A stretch of DNA of 12,710 nt from Bacillota bacterium (GTDB taxonomy: Bacteria > Bacillota > Clostridia > Tissierellales > Peptoniphilaceae): positions 1 to 12,710 of the forward strand of contig JAEXCD010000075.1 in assembly GCA_023393715.1 (NCBI GenBank), in the 5' to 3' direction. A model generated the notes under the pieces. It was not told the DNA's origin, ran no database searches, and saw only the letters and a list, made by a program, of their open reading frames with translations. Position numbers and translations under genes: made by a program. Position 1 is the stretch's first letter. Each line of letters opens with the position of its first letter. Shown piece after piece: positions 6,377 through 12,436 of the stretch.

Positions 6377-7738
6377 ATGGACTCAGCGCAAGTAGCGCAA
6401 GCAGCCGACCCCGGAGCGGGGCCGAATGTACTGATACAGTTTGTAATTATTTTACTGTTAACGTTGATCAATGCTTTTTTTGCGGCATCCGAAATGGCGA
6501 TGGTGTCGCTGGATGACGCCCATTTGCGTGAACGGGCGGAATCGGGTGATGTAAAATCCAGGAAAATTCTTGCTCTTTTAGAGGATCCCTCTCGTTTTCT
6601 TTCTACCATTCAGATTTGCATTACATTGGCCGGCTTTTTTAACTCTGCCGCTGCGGCAACCGGTATTGCCGTTGGCTTTGGCGAGTGGCTCAGCTCCCTT
6701 CATATTCCCAGTGCGCAGATGATTGCGTCTGTTTTGATTACGCTGGGCCTGTCCTTATTTACGATCGTGTTTGGCGAATTGATTCCCAAACGAGTCGCAC
6801 TGCAAAATGCCGTCCGGTTTGCCTATGGCTCCATCCATATTCTCTCGTTCGCGGCGACGGTACTGAAGCCCATAGTCAGCTTTTTGACCAACGTGACCAA
6901 CGGCGTCCTCCGGTTACTCGGCATTCACATTACCGATGTCGAAGAAAAGGTGACGCTGAACGATATCAAATCGCTGGTGCAGGTGGGACAGAGCCAGGGG
7001 CTGATTAATACGGTCGAAAGCGAAATGATCAATTCCATCATCACATTTGACGATAAGTACGCCGAAGAAATTATGACGCCGCGGACGGAGGTGTTCTGTA
7101 TCGACGTCAACGATGCGCATCAGGAATTTATCGAGGAGATGCTGACGCTTAAATATTCGCGTATCCCCGTCTATGAGGAGGATGTCGACAACATTATCGG
7201 CATCCTGTACATCAAGGACTATCTTCTGGCGAGCTATCGGCAGGGCTTTGAGCATGTGGATCTGCGGAGCATCCTCCGCCCGGCCTATTTCGTTCCCGAA
7301 CGAAAAAACATCAACGAATTATTCAATGAATTGCAGGACGATAACCGGCACATGGCGATCCTCATCGATGAATACGGCGGATTCTCCGGCATCGTCACAA
7401 TGGAGGATCTGATCGAGGAAATTGTCGGAGATATCGACGATGAATACGATCAGGATGAGCCCGAGCTGGAAAAGATCGACGAGGAGACGTTTTTGGTTCG
7501 CGGCACGCTGTCGATTCGTGAATTGAACAGCAATACGGGCGCGCACATCGACGAGGAGAGCGAGGATTACGATACACTGGGCGGCCTGATTATGTTCCTG
7601 CTCGGCCGCATACCAAAGGAGGACGAAAAACCCTATATCGAATACGAGGGGCTGAAGATCCAGGTGCTGCAGGTCGAGAACAAGCGCATTCAGCAGGCAC
7701 GTATCACGATTCAAAAAATGTTGCCGGATACAGAATAA
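6377..7738 (+). CDS. CNNM/CorC-HlyC family transporter (DUF21-CBS-CorC_HlyC)
   Basis: A 453-residue membrane protein of the CNNM/CorB family (often annotated 'hemolysin'), whose characterised members export Mg2+. A DUF21 membrane domain (about 17-185) has several hydrophobic segments and the conserved EMAMVSL (39-45) and FGELIPKRVAL (132-142). A Bateman module of two CBS domains follows, at about 232-290 (MTPRTEV, RIPVYEED) and about 296-352 (ILIDEYGGFSGIVTMEDLIEEIVGDI spans 328-353); in homologues this binds Mg-ATP. The C-terminal CorC_HlyC domain lies at about 365-448. Length is normal. The start follows TAGGAGGAAAG. It has its own promoter region and is not tightly linked to uppP. A hemolytic role is a historical label and is not supported here. 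Confidence 0.95.
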   Translation: MDSAQVAQAADPGAGPNVLIQFVIILLLTLINAFFAASEMAMVSLDDAHLRERAESGDVKSRKILALLEDPSRFLSTIQICITLAGFFNSAAAATGIAVGFGEWLSSLHIPSAQMIASVLITLGLSLFTIVFGELIPKRVALQNAVRFAYGSIHILSFAATVLKPIVSFLTNVTNGVLRLLGIHITDVEEKVTLNDIKSLVQVGQSQGLINTVESEMINSIITFDDKYAEEIMTPRTEVFCIDVNDAHQEFIEEMLTLKYSRIPVYEEDVDNIIGILYIKDYLLASYRQGFEHVDLRSILRPAYFVPERKNINELFNELQDDNRHMAILIDEYGGFSGIVTMEDLIEEIVGDIDDEYDQDEPELEKIDEETFLVRGTLSIRELNSNTGAHIDEESEDYDTLGGLIMFLLGRIPKEDEKPYIEYEGLKIQVLQVENKRIQQARITIQKMLPDTE

Positions 7739-7746
7739 ATTTTTCT

Positions 7747-7760
7747 AAAAAATATTTTTT
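7747..7760. other. A/T palindrome after the CNNM-type gene
   Basis: AAAAAATATTTTTT is a perfect 14-base palindrome starting 8 bases after the stop codon. It is the only candidate for ending the upstream transcript in the 199-base gap, but it lacks the GC stem of a normal terminator. Between it and the rubrerythrin promoter I see only a weak CTAAAA/TTTTAG hairpin around 7816-7835 and nothing recognisable. Confidence 0.35.
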
Positions 7761-7864
7761 GAACATGGGAGGAATCTGCGGAAACAGGAAGTTACCCTTA
7801 GAAAACAACGCAGCTAAAATACACGTTTTTTAGTTTCCTTTATCCATTTCGGCCGTCAGAGGCA

Positions 7865-7893
7865 TTGACAAACGGCATAGATTTCTTCATAAT
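7865..7893 (+). promoter_or_regulatory. Sigma-A promoter of rubrerythrin
   Basis: TTGACA (7865-7870, perfect consensus) and CATAAT (7888-7893) are separated by the ideal 17 bases. The predicted start site lies near 7900, giving a short leader that ends in AGAGGAGG ahead of the ATG. Confidence 0.85.
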
Positions 7894-7907
7894 TAGAATG
7901 AATCTAA
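7893..7907 (+). promoter_or_regulatory. Candidate PerR/Fur-type operator
   Basis: TTAGAATGAATCTAA is a 7-1-7 near-palindrome with one asymmetric pair. It matches the PerR box TTATAATNATTATAA at 11 of 14 specified positions. It overlaps the end of the -10 and the start site, where a repressor would block transcription. Rubrerythrins of anaerobes are commonly PerR-controlled, so peroxide-responsive derepression is likely. No perR gene is in the window, and binding is inferred. Confidence 0.6.
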
Positions 7908-7937
7908 AATAAAAATATTGAAAGAGGAGGAAAAAAG

Positions 7938-8522
7938 ATGGAATTAAAAGGAAGCAGAACGGCACTGAATCTTATGGCGTCCTTTGCGGGAGAAAGCCAA
8001 GCGAATTTGCGTTATACATATGCCGCGTCGCAGGCAAAGAAGGAAGGTTATGTTCAGATTCAAAACGTCTTTGAGGAGACCGCGCGCAATGAGCGGGAGC
8101 ACGCAAAGCGTTTCTACAAGTTTCTTCGCGAGGCCTATGAGCCGGAGGAGGTCATCCAGGTGAACGCCGGATTCCCGGTGGTGTATGCCGACACGAAGAA
8201 AAACCTGCTGGGCGCCGCACACGGTGAGCACGAGGAGCATTCCGATATGTATCCGGAGTTCGCGCGCATTGCCGAGGAAGAGGGCTTCAAGGAGATCGCT
8301 GTCGTATGGCGCAGAATCGCCGACGCCGAGCTGGCGCACGAGACGCGCTTCCTGAAGCTGCTCGCAAACATCGAGAACAACCGCGTATTTGAGCGCGAAG
8401 AGGAGCTTCGCTGGAAGTGCAACAACTGCGGATACATCCACACGGGCAAGACCGCACCGAAGCTGTGTCCGGCATGCGCACACCCGCAGGAATACTTTGA
8501 GCTGTTTGTCGAGACCTACTAA
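7938..8522 (+). CDS. rbr: Rubrerythrin
   Basis: A 194-residue cytosolic non-haem di-iron peroxidase that reduces hydrogen peroxide to water in anaerobes. The ferritin-like domain (about 1-145) has the iron-ligand pattern: GES (E19), NEREH (ExxH, E52/H55), the GEHEEH segment (about 96-101) and AELAHE (ExxH, E131/H134). A C-terminal rubredoxin domain carries CNNC (161-164) and CPAC (177-180), binding one iron for electron entry. The domain order and length are those of classical rubrerythrin rather than the reverse type. The usual Gly after the last Cys is Ala here (CPACAHPQ), a minor change. It is monocistronic: consensus promoter, AGGAGG site, strong terminator. Confidence 0.98.
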   Translation: MELKGSRTALNLMASFAGESQANLRYTYAASQAKKEGYVQIQNVFEETARNEREHAKRFYKFLREAYEPEEVIQVNAGFPVVYADTKKNLLGAAHGEHEEHSDMYPEFARIAEEEGFKEIAVVWRRIADAELAHETRFLKLLANIENNRVFEREEELRWKCNNCGYIHTGKTAPKLCPACAHPQEYFELFVETY

Positions 8523-8556
8523 TCGAGTCAAACGGATGGGATCCGTCTGTTTCGCG

Positions 8557-8593
8557 AAAAGCACCGGCGCCCTTTGGGCGCCGGTGCTTTTTT
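8557..8593 (+). terminator. Intrinsic terminator of rubrerythrin
   Basis: GCACCGGCGCCC (8561-8572) and GGGCGCCGGTGC (8576-8587) form a perfect 12-base-pair stem with a TTT loop. It is flanked by AAAA upstream and TTTTTT downstream. A smaller ACGGAT/ATCCGT hairpin precedes it at 8531-8545. Confidence 0.97.
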
Positions 8594-8623
8594 GGATACG
8601 GTGAAAAACGGCAGGGGTGCTTG

Positions 8624-8632
8624 TGTTATACT
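8624..8632 (+). promoter_or_regulatory. Extended -10 promoter for the propeller-mscS-DUF951 operon
   Basis: TG-T-TATACT forms an extended -10 about 38 bases ahead of the next ATG. No good -35 is seen at normal spacing. It lies directly after the rubrerythrin terminator, which isolates the two units. Confidence 0.6.
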
Positions 8633-8670
8633 TAGAGTGATATTCCAAACACAGGAATCAGGAGAGCGAC

Positions 8671-10206
8671 ATGACGGAACAGAATGAGCCAATCAGACAA
8701 CAAACCGGAAAAAACGATTCGGCGGAATCGGAGAGTCCGAAGCAGCCGGAAGCGAGGGCGCCTCGGACGGAGACGCCCGGGGAAGAGGGCGTCTCCGAAT
8801 GCATTGCGCCCGAGGAGGCGGACGGTGAGGTGTCCTCGGAGGAGATGAGCCCGACGGAAGGCGCCGCAGAGGAATCCGCCGTGGAGCCGTATGCGCCCGA
8901 AGAGCCGGCGGCGGAGCAACCGGATTTGTCGGAGGAGCGCGGAACGGCTTCGCCGGATGTGCTTCGCGAAAAGGTGCGCCTCGCGCCGAGGCCAAAGGGC
9001 GCGACCAGGGAGCCCATGCGCCGGGGAAGCGGGCGCGGAGCGCAGAAGCGCTCGAATAATACAGCGCCGGCGAAAAAACAGCCGATGAGCGGCCGGCAAA
9101 AGGCCGTGCTGCTTGCGGGCGCCGTCGTAATCTTTTTGCTTCTGGAGTGGCTTTTGCGCAGTCTTTCCGGAGCCAATGACCGCATCTCAATGACCATCCC
9201 GCCTCAATGGAAGAGCTTGCATTTTGAGAACGGCCTTCTGTACTATATCGAAGACGGTTCGCTTCATGCGATTGAACGAAATCGAAAAGAGCGGTTTTCG
9301 GTTGAGCTCGCGTCGCAGCACACACAGGTGATTTACGGGCGGCAGACGGTATTTCTGGTCGACCCGGAGGTTCAGCTCGTTGGATTGAACGCCCAGAGCG
9401 GGGAAAAGAGCTGGTCGATCGAAGACGGGGCGCTGCTCGGCGCTGCGTACGAGGAGGGAGCAATCGCGGTATTTACCGCACATGGCAGTACGATTTACAG
9501 TGAGCTGGGCGAGGTGCTGCGCGCGCACCCGGGAGAACGGGATGGATACGCTTTTTCTCATACGGCGCAGGGGTGCGACGCCATCCTCGCCAAAGGGGAA
9601 AAGCTGACGGTTTTGGAAGAAGGCGATCTGCAGCTGGACGAGCTGCTGCCGCTGCCCGATAAGGCGTTTCAGACGAAAAATCAGAAATCGGAAAACACGG
9701 AAGGAGCATCGGAGACAGGGACGGCAGGCAGCACGAAATCCCGGCTGTCTTTGTATCAGGGCCCGCAGCTTCTTTATCGGATTACCTCGGGAAATGAGCT
9801 GTTCCGCGAGGTACGGTGGATTGACGAGACCCATCTGGTGATTCGAACCGATGATAATCTGTATTTTCTGGATACGGTAAAGCTCTGTGTGCGCGTACCG
9901 CTCGGCGAGGCAAAGGACGTGTCCTTCGGAGCGGGAAGAGTCGGCGTGATCGCGGAGCGCGAGCTCAAGATCTATGATGCGGCCGGCGTGGAGCATACAA
10001 AGCTGTCGTTGACGTTTGACGCGAATCGCGTGATTTTGCATGGCGCGGATCTGCTGGTCATTGCGGATAACGAATTCGGGCTTCAGGAGGGAAAAACGCT
10101 GAAAATGCAAAATATCGCGCGAGTCCGCGATGTCCTGGTCAATGCGCAGGGCTCCGTAAGTCTGGTTTTTGACGACGGCGTCGAAGAGATCTACCGGGCG
10201 CGGTGA
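8671..10206 (+). CDS. Membrane-anchored beta-propeller-like protein (DUF5711-like), function unknown
   Basis: A 511-residue protein of unknown function. Residues 1-100 are rich in Glu, Pro, Ala and Ser and probably disordered. Residues 101-143 are strongly basic. A single transmembrane helix follows at about 144-163, with positive charges on the N-terminal side, which predicts N-in/C-out topology. The exported part (about 170-511) alternates short hydrophobic strands with turns such as LLYYIEDGSLHAI and NLYFLDT, in the manner of WD40/PQQ-like propeller blades. A polar, low-complexity linker (about 334-358, Gly/Ser/Thr/Glu) interrupts it. It resembles the DUF5711 proteins of Clostridia, though I assign this with moderate confidence. 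The start has AGGAGAG upstream. Its stop overlaps the annotated mscS start (GTGA). A sensing or scaffold role at the envelope is a guess. Confidence 0.85.
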   Translation: MTEQNEPIRQQTGKNDSAESESPKQPEARAPRTETPGEEGVSECIAPEEADGEVSSEEMSPTEGAAEESAVEPYAPEEPAAEQPDLSEERGTASPDVLREKVRLAPRPKGATREPMRRGSGRGAQKRSNNTAPAKKQPMSGRQKAVLLAGAVVIFLLLEWLLRSLSGANDRISMTIPPQWKSLHFENGLLYYIEDGSLHAIERNRKERFSVELASQHTQVIYGRQTVFLVDPEVQLVGLNAQSGEKSWSIEDGALLGAAYEEGAIAVFTAHGSTIYSELGEVLRAHPGERDGYAFSHTAQGCDAILAKGEKLTVLEEGDLQLDELLPLPDKAFQTKNQKSENTEGASETGTAGSTKSRLSLYQGPQLLYRITSGNELFREVRWIDETHLVIRTDDNLYFLDTVKLCVRVPLGEAKDVSFGAGRVGVIAERELKIYDAAGVEHTKLSLTFDANRVILHGADLLVIADNEFGLQEGKTLKMQNIARVRDVLVNAQGSVSLVFDDGVEEIYRAR

Positions 10207-11045
10207 ACCTTGCCGGACACGGCGGAGAAAGGAGGCGTGCTACGGGCAAGATACTGAAATGGATATGGACGGAAGAGGGAGCGTGGACGCTGGCGGGAAA
10301 AATACTGTTGGCGGTGCTTTCGATTCTGCTCCTTTGGGCAGCAAAGCAAGTGATGCTGCATTTGTTGAAAAATTTTGAAAAACGCCGGCTGTTCAATATG
10401 GCGAAGAAAAAGCAGGATACGCTTTTTGTAGTGGCTCGGAATGCTCTGCGCGTCGTATTCTTCCTGCTGGCGCTCCTCATCGTTCTGGAGCTGTTCGGCG
10501 TTCATCCGGTCTCTCTGCTGGCGACGGCCGGCGTCGGCGGCATCGCGTTGGCCTTTGGCGCGCAGTCGGTGATTGCGGACGTCATCACCGGTTGGTTTAT
10601 TTTAATGGAGGATCAGTTTAACATCGGCGACTGGATTCGTCTCGGCGATGTCGAGGGGCGGGTCCGTGAAATCGGCATGCGCCGCACGGTGATTGAAAGC
10701 TATTCGGGTGTGCTGCATTCGATTCCGAATTCGCAGATCAAGGTAGTCAGCAATTATCAAAAACGGAATCTGCGCGCGGATGTGCAGGTCGAAGTGCCCT
10801 ATTCCATTCTGCCGGAGGAGGCGAAGGGAATGGTTGAGCGCGTGGCCGCGCGCTGCTCCGAGAGCGGGATTCATTTTACGGAGCTGCCCCGTTGGCTCGG
10901 CGTGGAGGATACGGGCGTGCGGGGATACCGGATCGGCATCGGCTGCGAGACCGTACCGGGCGAGCAGTGGGCCGCGGCGCGCCTCGTACGAATGGAAATG
11001 GTGAGTGAGCTGGAGCGCAGTAATGCGTACCGAATGAATGAATAG
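10203..11045 (+). CDS. mscS: Small-conductance mechanosensitive channel, MscS family
   Basis: A 280-residue (from GTG) MscS-type channel that opens under membrane tension to release osmolytes during hypo-osmotic shock. Two hydrophobic helices lie at about 28-46 and 82-100. The pore helix TM3 contains GVGGIALAFGAQSVIADVIT (110-129), then FILMEDQFNIGDWI, the family signature. The beta domain has the EGRVREIGMRRTVI and SIPNSQI motifs (151-179), followed by a cytoplasmic alpha/beta tail. Length is typical of the short MscS class. The start is unsettled: GTG at 10203 overlaps the upstream stop but has no ribosome-binding site. A strong AAAGGAGG lies inside the frame at 10228-10235, six bases before an in-frame ACG (10242). 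Either start leaves all helices intact. Confidence 0.94.
   Translation: MNLAGHGGERRRATGKILKWIWTEEGAWTLAGKILLAVLSILLLWAAKQVMLHLLKNFEKRRLFNMAKKKQDTLFVVARNALRVVFFLLALLIVLELFGVHPVSLLATAGVGGIALAFGAQSVIADVITGWFILMEDQFNIGDWIRLGDVEGRVREIGMRRTVIESYSGVLHSIPNSQIKVVSNYQKRNLRADVQVEVPYSILPEEAKGMVERVAARCSESGIHFTELPRWLGVEDTGVRGYRIGIGCETVPGEQWAAARLVRMEMVSELERSNAYRMNE
10228..10235 (+). promoter_or_regulatory. Strong ribosome-binding site within the nominal mscS start region
   Basis: AAAGGAGG falls at codons 9-11 of the GTG-initiated frame. The in-frame ACG at 10242-10244 is at ideal spacing, while the nearby GTG (10237) is out of frame and meets a stop after six codons. This suggests that translation may begin at a non-standard ACG codon. 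Confidence 0.6.
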
Positions 11046-11056
11046 GGACGAGCGGC

Positions 11057-11308
11057 ATGAGCAAGTATGTAGTCGGCGATTTGATCACGTTAAAAAAAGG
11101 ACACCCCTGCGGCGCAAATGAGTGGAAAATTCTGCGGACGGGCGTGGACATCAAGCTGGAGTGTCAGGGCTGTCGGCGGATCGTCTGGCTGACGCGCGTA
11201 GCGTTCGACAAACGGATTCGAAAGATACGGCAAAAGGACGGGAAATGGATCTCCATTGTTCACTATGAGCCGGAAGCGCCGGAACCGGACGACAAAGAGG
11301 AACAGTAA
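11057..11308 (+). CDS. DUF951 family small protein
   Basis: An 83-residue cytosolic protein of the DUF951 family, found across Bacillota and often next to mscS or the GTPase gene ychF. Signatures are KKGHPCGANEW (13-23), a CxxC pair at C36/C39 (ECQGC) and VAFDKRIRKI (48-57). Three cysteines (18, 36, 39) and a histidine could form a small metal or nucleic-acid site, but the function is not established. A short acidic tail (PEPDDKEEQ) ends the protein. It starts 11 bases after the mscS stop with a weak GGGACGAG site, so it is the last gene of this operon. Confidence 0.93.
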   Translation: MSKYVVGDLITLKKGHPCGANEWKILRTGVDIKLECQGCRRIVWLTRVAFDKRIRKIRQKDGKWISIVHYEPEAPEPDDKEEQ

Positions 11309-11365
11309 GGCTGCGCGCTGAATGCAAAAGAGAAGAGATGCTGTTCGCATTACAAAGGGCATAAG

Positions 11366-11467
11366 AAAAAAGAGTACTCCGAACGAATTAAACTGCCCCC
11401 GAACGTTAGATCAGGAATCTAACGTAAGGAGGTCCGTTCAAATACGGTCGTGCGGAGTACTCTTTTT
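11366..11467. terminator. Branched bidirectional terminator-like element in the convergent gap
   Basis: AAAAAGAGTACTCCG (11367-11381) pairs with CGGAGTACTCTTTTT (11453-11467) in a perfect 15-base-pair outer stem. It has A and T runs at its ends and so can terminate both the DUF951 operon (+) and the PfkB-like gene (-). The 71-base interior is not an ordinary loop. It holds a perfect 9-base-pair hairpin (ACGTTAGAT 11403-11411, ATCTAACGT 11417-11425), then TAAGGAGGT (11425-11433), then CCGT/ACGG (11434-11447). GAACG occurs twice (11381, 11401) and either copy could pair with CGTTC (11435-11439). No known RNA class is recognised. Confidence 0.8.
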
Positions 11468-11495
11468 ATACGTCGCGCTGTTTTTTATAAGCCGC

Positions 11496-12416
11496 TTAGC
11501 TCAGGGGCAGGACCTCGACAGCCCGGTAGGCGTCGTCGATCTGTTCTCTCGTCGGCAGCGCCCGGGACAGATGCGCCGCGTTGGAAGCCGCCTGGCCGTG
11601 ACGGAAGGATTGAACCGGATCGTTTGTGCGCATGTAGCTGCCGATAAAGCCGGCGATCAGCGAAACATTTGTCGAAGTCGAGCTGATGATTGCACCATCG
11701 GGGCCGGAGGCCTGGAGAACCTGCCCGTCCGAGGTTACTAAAATCGAGCCGAGGCGATCGGAGGATACGATGATATTCTGCGCGCCGGCTTCGACGCACT
11801 TCATCGCATAGGGGATGGCCTCCTCAAGCGAGGTGAGGCGCACATCGAAAATCGACGAAAGCTCTACGAGCGTCGGCGCGACGATGAGCGGCTTCTTGGG
11901 AAATACGTGGAACAGCAGGTCGGTCGGAATAATCGGAATAAACTGCGCTTTGTTGACAATACAGATTTCGATGATCCGATCGTAGACGTTGCTCGAAACG
12001 TTGGGGGGCAGAGACCCGCCCATGATGACAAAATCACCCTCGCGAACGCGTGAAATGTAGTACATCAGCTCGTTGATTTCGTTGATGGAGATGTTCGGGC
12101 CGGCTCCGATAATCCGCGTTTCGACGTGATCGGCGAAGAGGTTGAGGTTGATGCGCGTCATTCCTTCGACGTGGACAAAATCGTTGGGGATGTCGCAGCG
12201 ATCGAGCTCTTCTTCGATGAAGGCGCCGGTTTTGCCGCCGAGAAAGCCCGTGGCCATCGTCGGCAGGCCTAAAATGCGCAGTACGCGGGAGACGTTGATG
12301 GCGCGTCCTCCGGCATACATGTGATCCTCGCTGGAATAATTGATGCGCCCTCTTCGCAGCTCGCTGAGCTCCGAGTGAAAATCAAGGGAGGGATTGAGCG
12401 TGACCGTATAAATCAT
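11496..12416 (-). CDS. PfkB-family (LacC/FruK-like) protein, predicted catalytically inactive
   Basis: A 306-residue protein with the full fold pattern of the 1-phosphofructokinase/tagatose-6-phosphate kinase branch of PfkB sugar kinases. Kept features are TLNPSLD (6-12), GGxxxNVSRVL (36-46), GAGPNIS (104-110), GSLPP (134-138) and LIAGF (253-257). Key positions have changed. GAGDS, which holds the catalytic base Asp, reads STNVS (248-252, V251 in place of Asp). GGKG reads GGRA (36-39), KPN reads APT (180-182), and the nucleotide-site SLGxxGA reads SSDRLGS. The frame is intact, so this is divergence rather than a broken gene. It likely binds a sugar phosphate or nucleotide without phosphorylating, or has a new function. 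The ATG is preceded by AAGGAGTT. It lies 20 bases after the NYN-LOTUS gene and is probably co-transcribed. Confidence 0.88.
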   Translation of the reverse strand: MIYTVTLNPSLDFHSELSELRRGRINYSSEDHMYAGGRAINVSRVLRILGLPTMATGFLGGKTGAFIEEELDRCDIPNDFVHVEGMTRINLNLFADHVETRIIGAGPNISINEINELMYYISRVREGDFVIMGGSLPPNVSSNVYDRIIEICIVNKAQFIPIIPTDLLFHVFPKKPLIVAPTLVELSSIFDVRLTSLEEAIPYAMKCVEAGAQNIIVSSDRLGSILVTSDGQVLQASGPDGAIISSTSTNVSLIAGFIGSYMRTNDPVQSFRHGQAASNAAHLSRALPTREQIDDAYRAVEVLPLS

Positions 12417-12436
12417 AAATAACTCCTTACTACGTC

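Noticed and set aside
6377..7738. Hemolysin function for the CorC/HlyC-type protein
   Set aside because: The name is historical; the domain architecture is that of CNNM-type Mg2+ transporters.
11425..11452. Short gene after the strong Shine-Dalgarno TAAGGAGGT
   Set aside because: The nearest start (GTG at 11450) is 16 or more bases away and inside the terminator stem. No plausible coding frame follows.
11371..11463. Integron attC-like site suggested by GTTAGAT/ATCTAAC inside a larger palindrome
   Set aside because: The outer arms lack the RYYYAAC and GTTRRRY core sites, there is no integrase or cassette, and the A/T ends fit termination better.
11490..11515. tRNA-like start and D-arm (CCGCTTAGCTCAGGGGCAGG) on the plus strand
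   Set aside because: It is the reverse complement of the PfkB-like gene's last codons and stop. No anticodon or T-arm follows and the acceptor stem has no partner, so the resemblance is chance.
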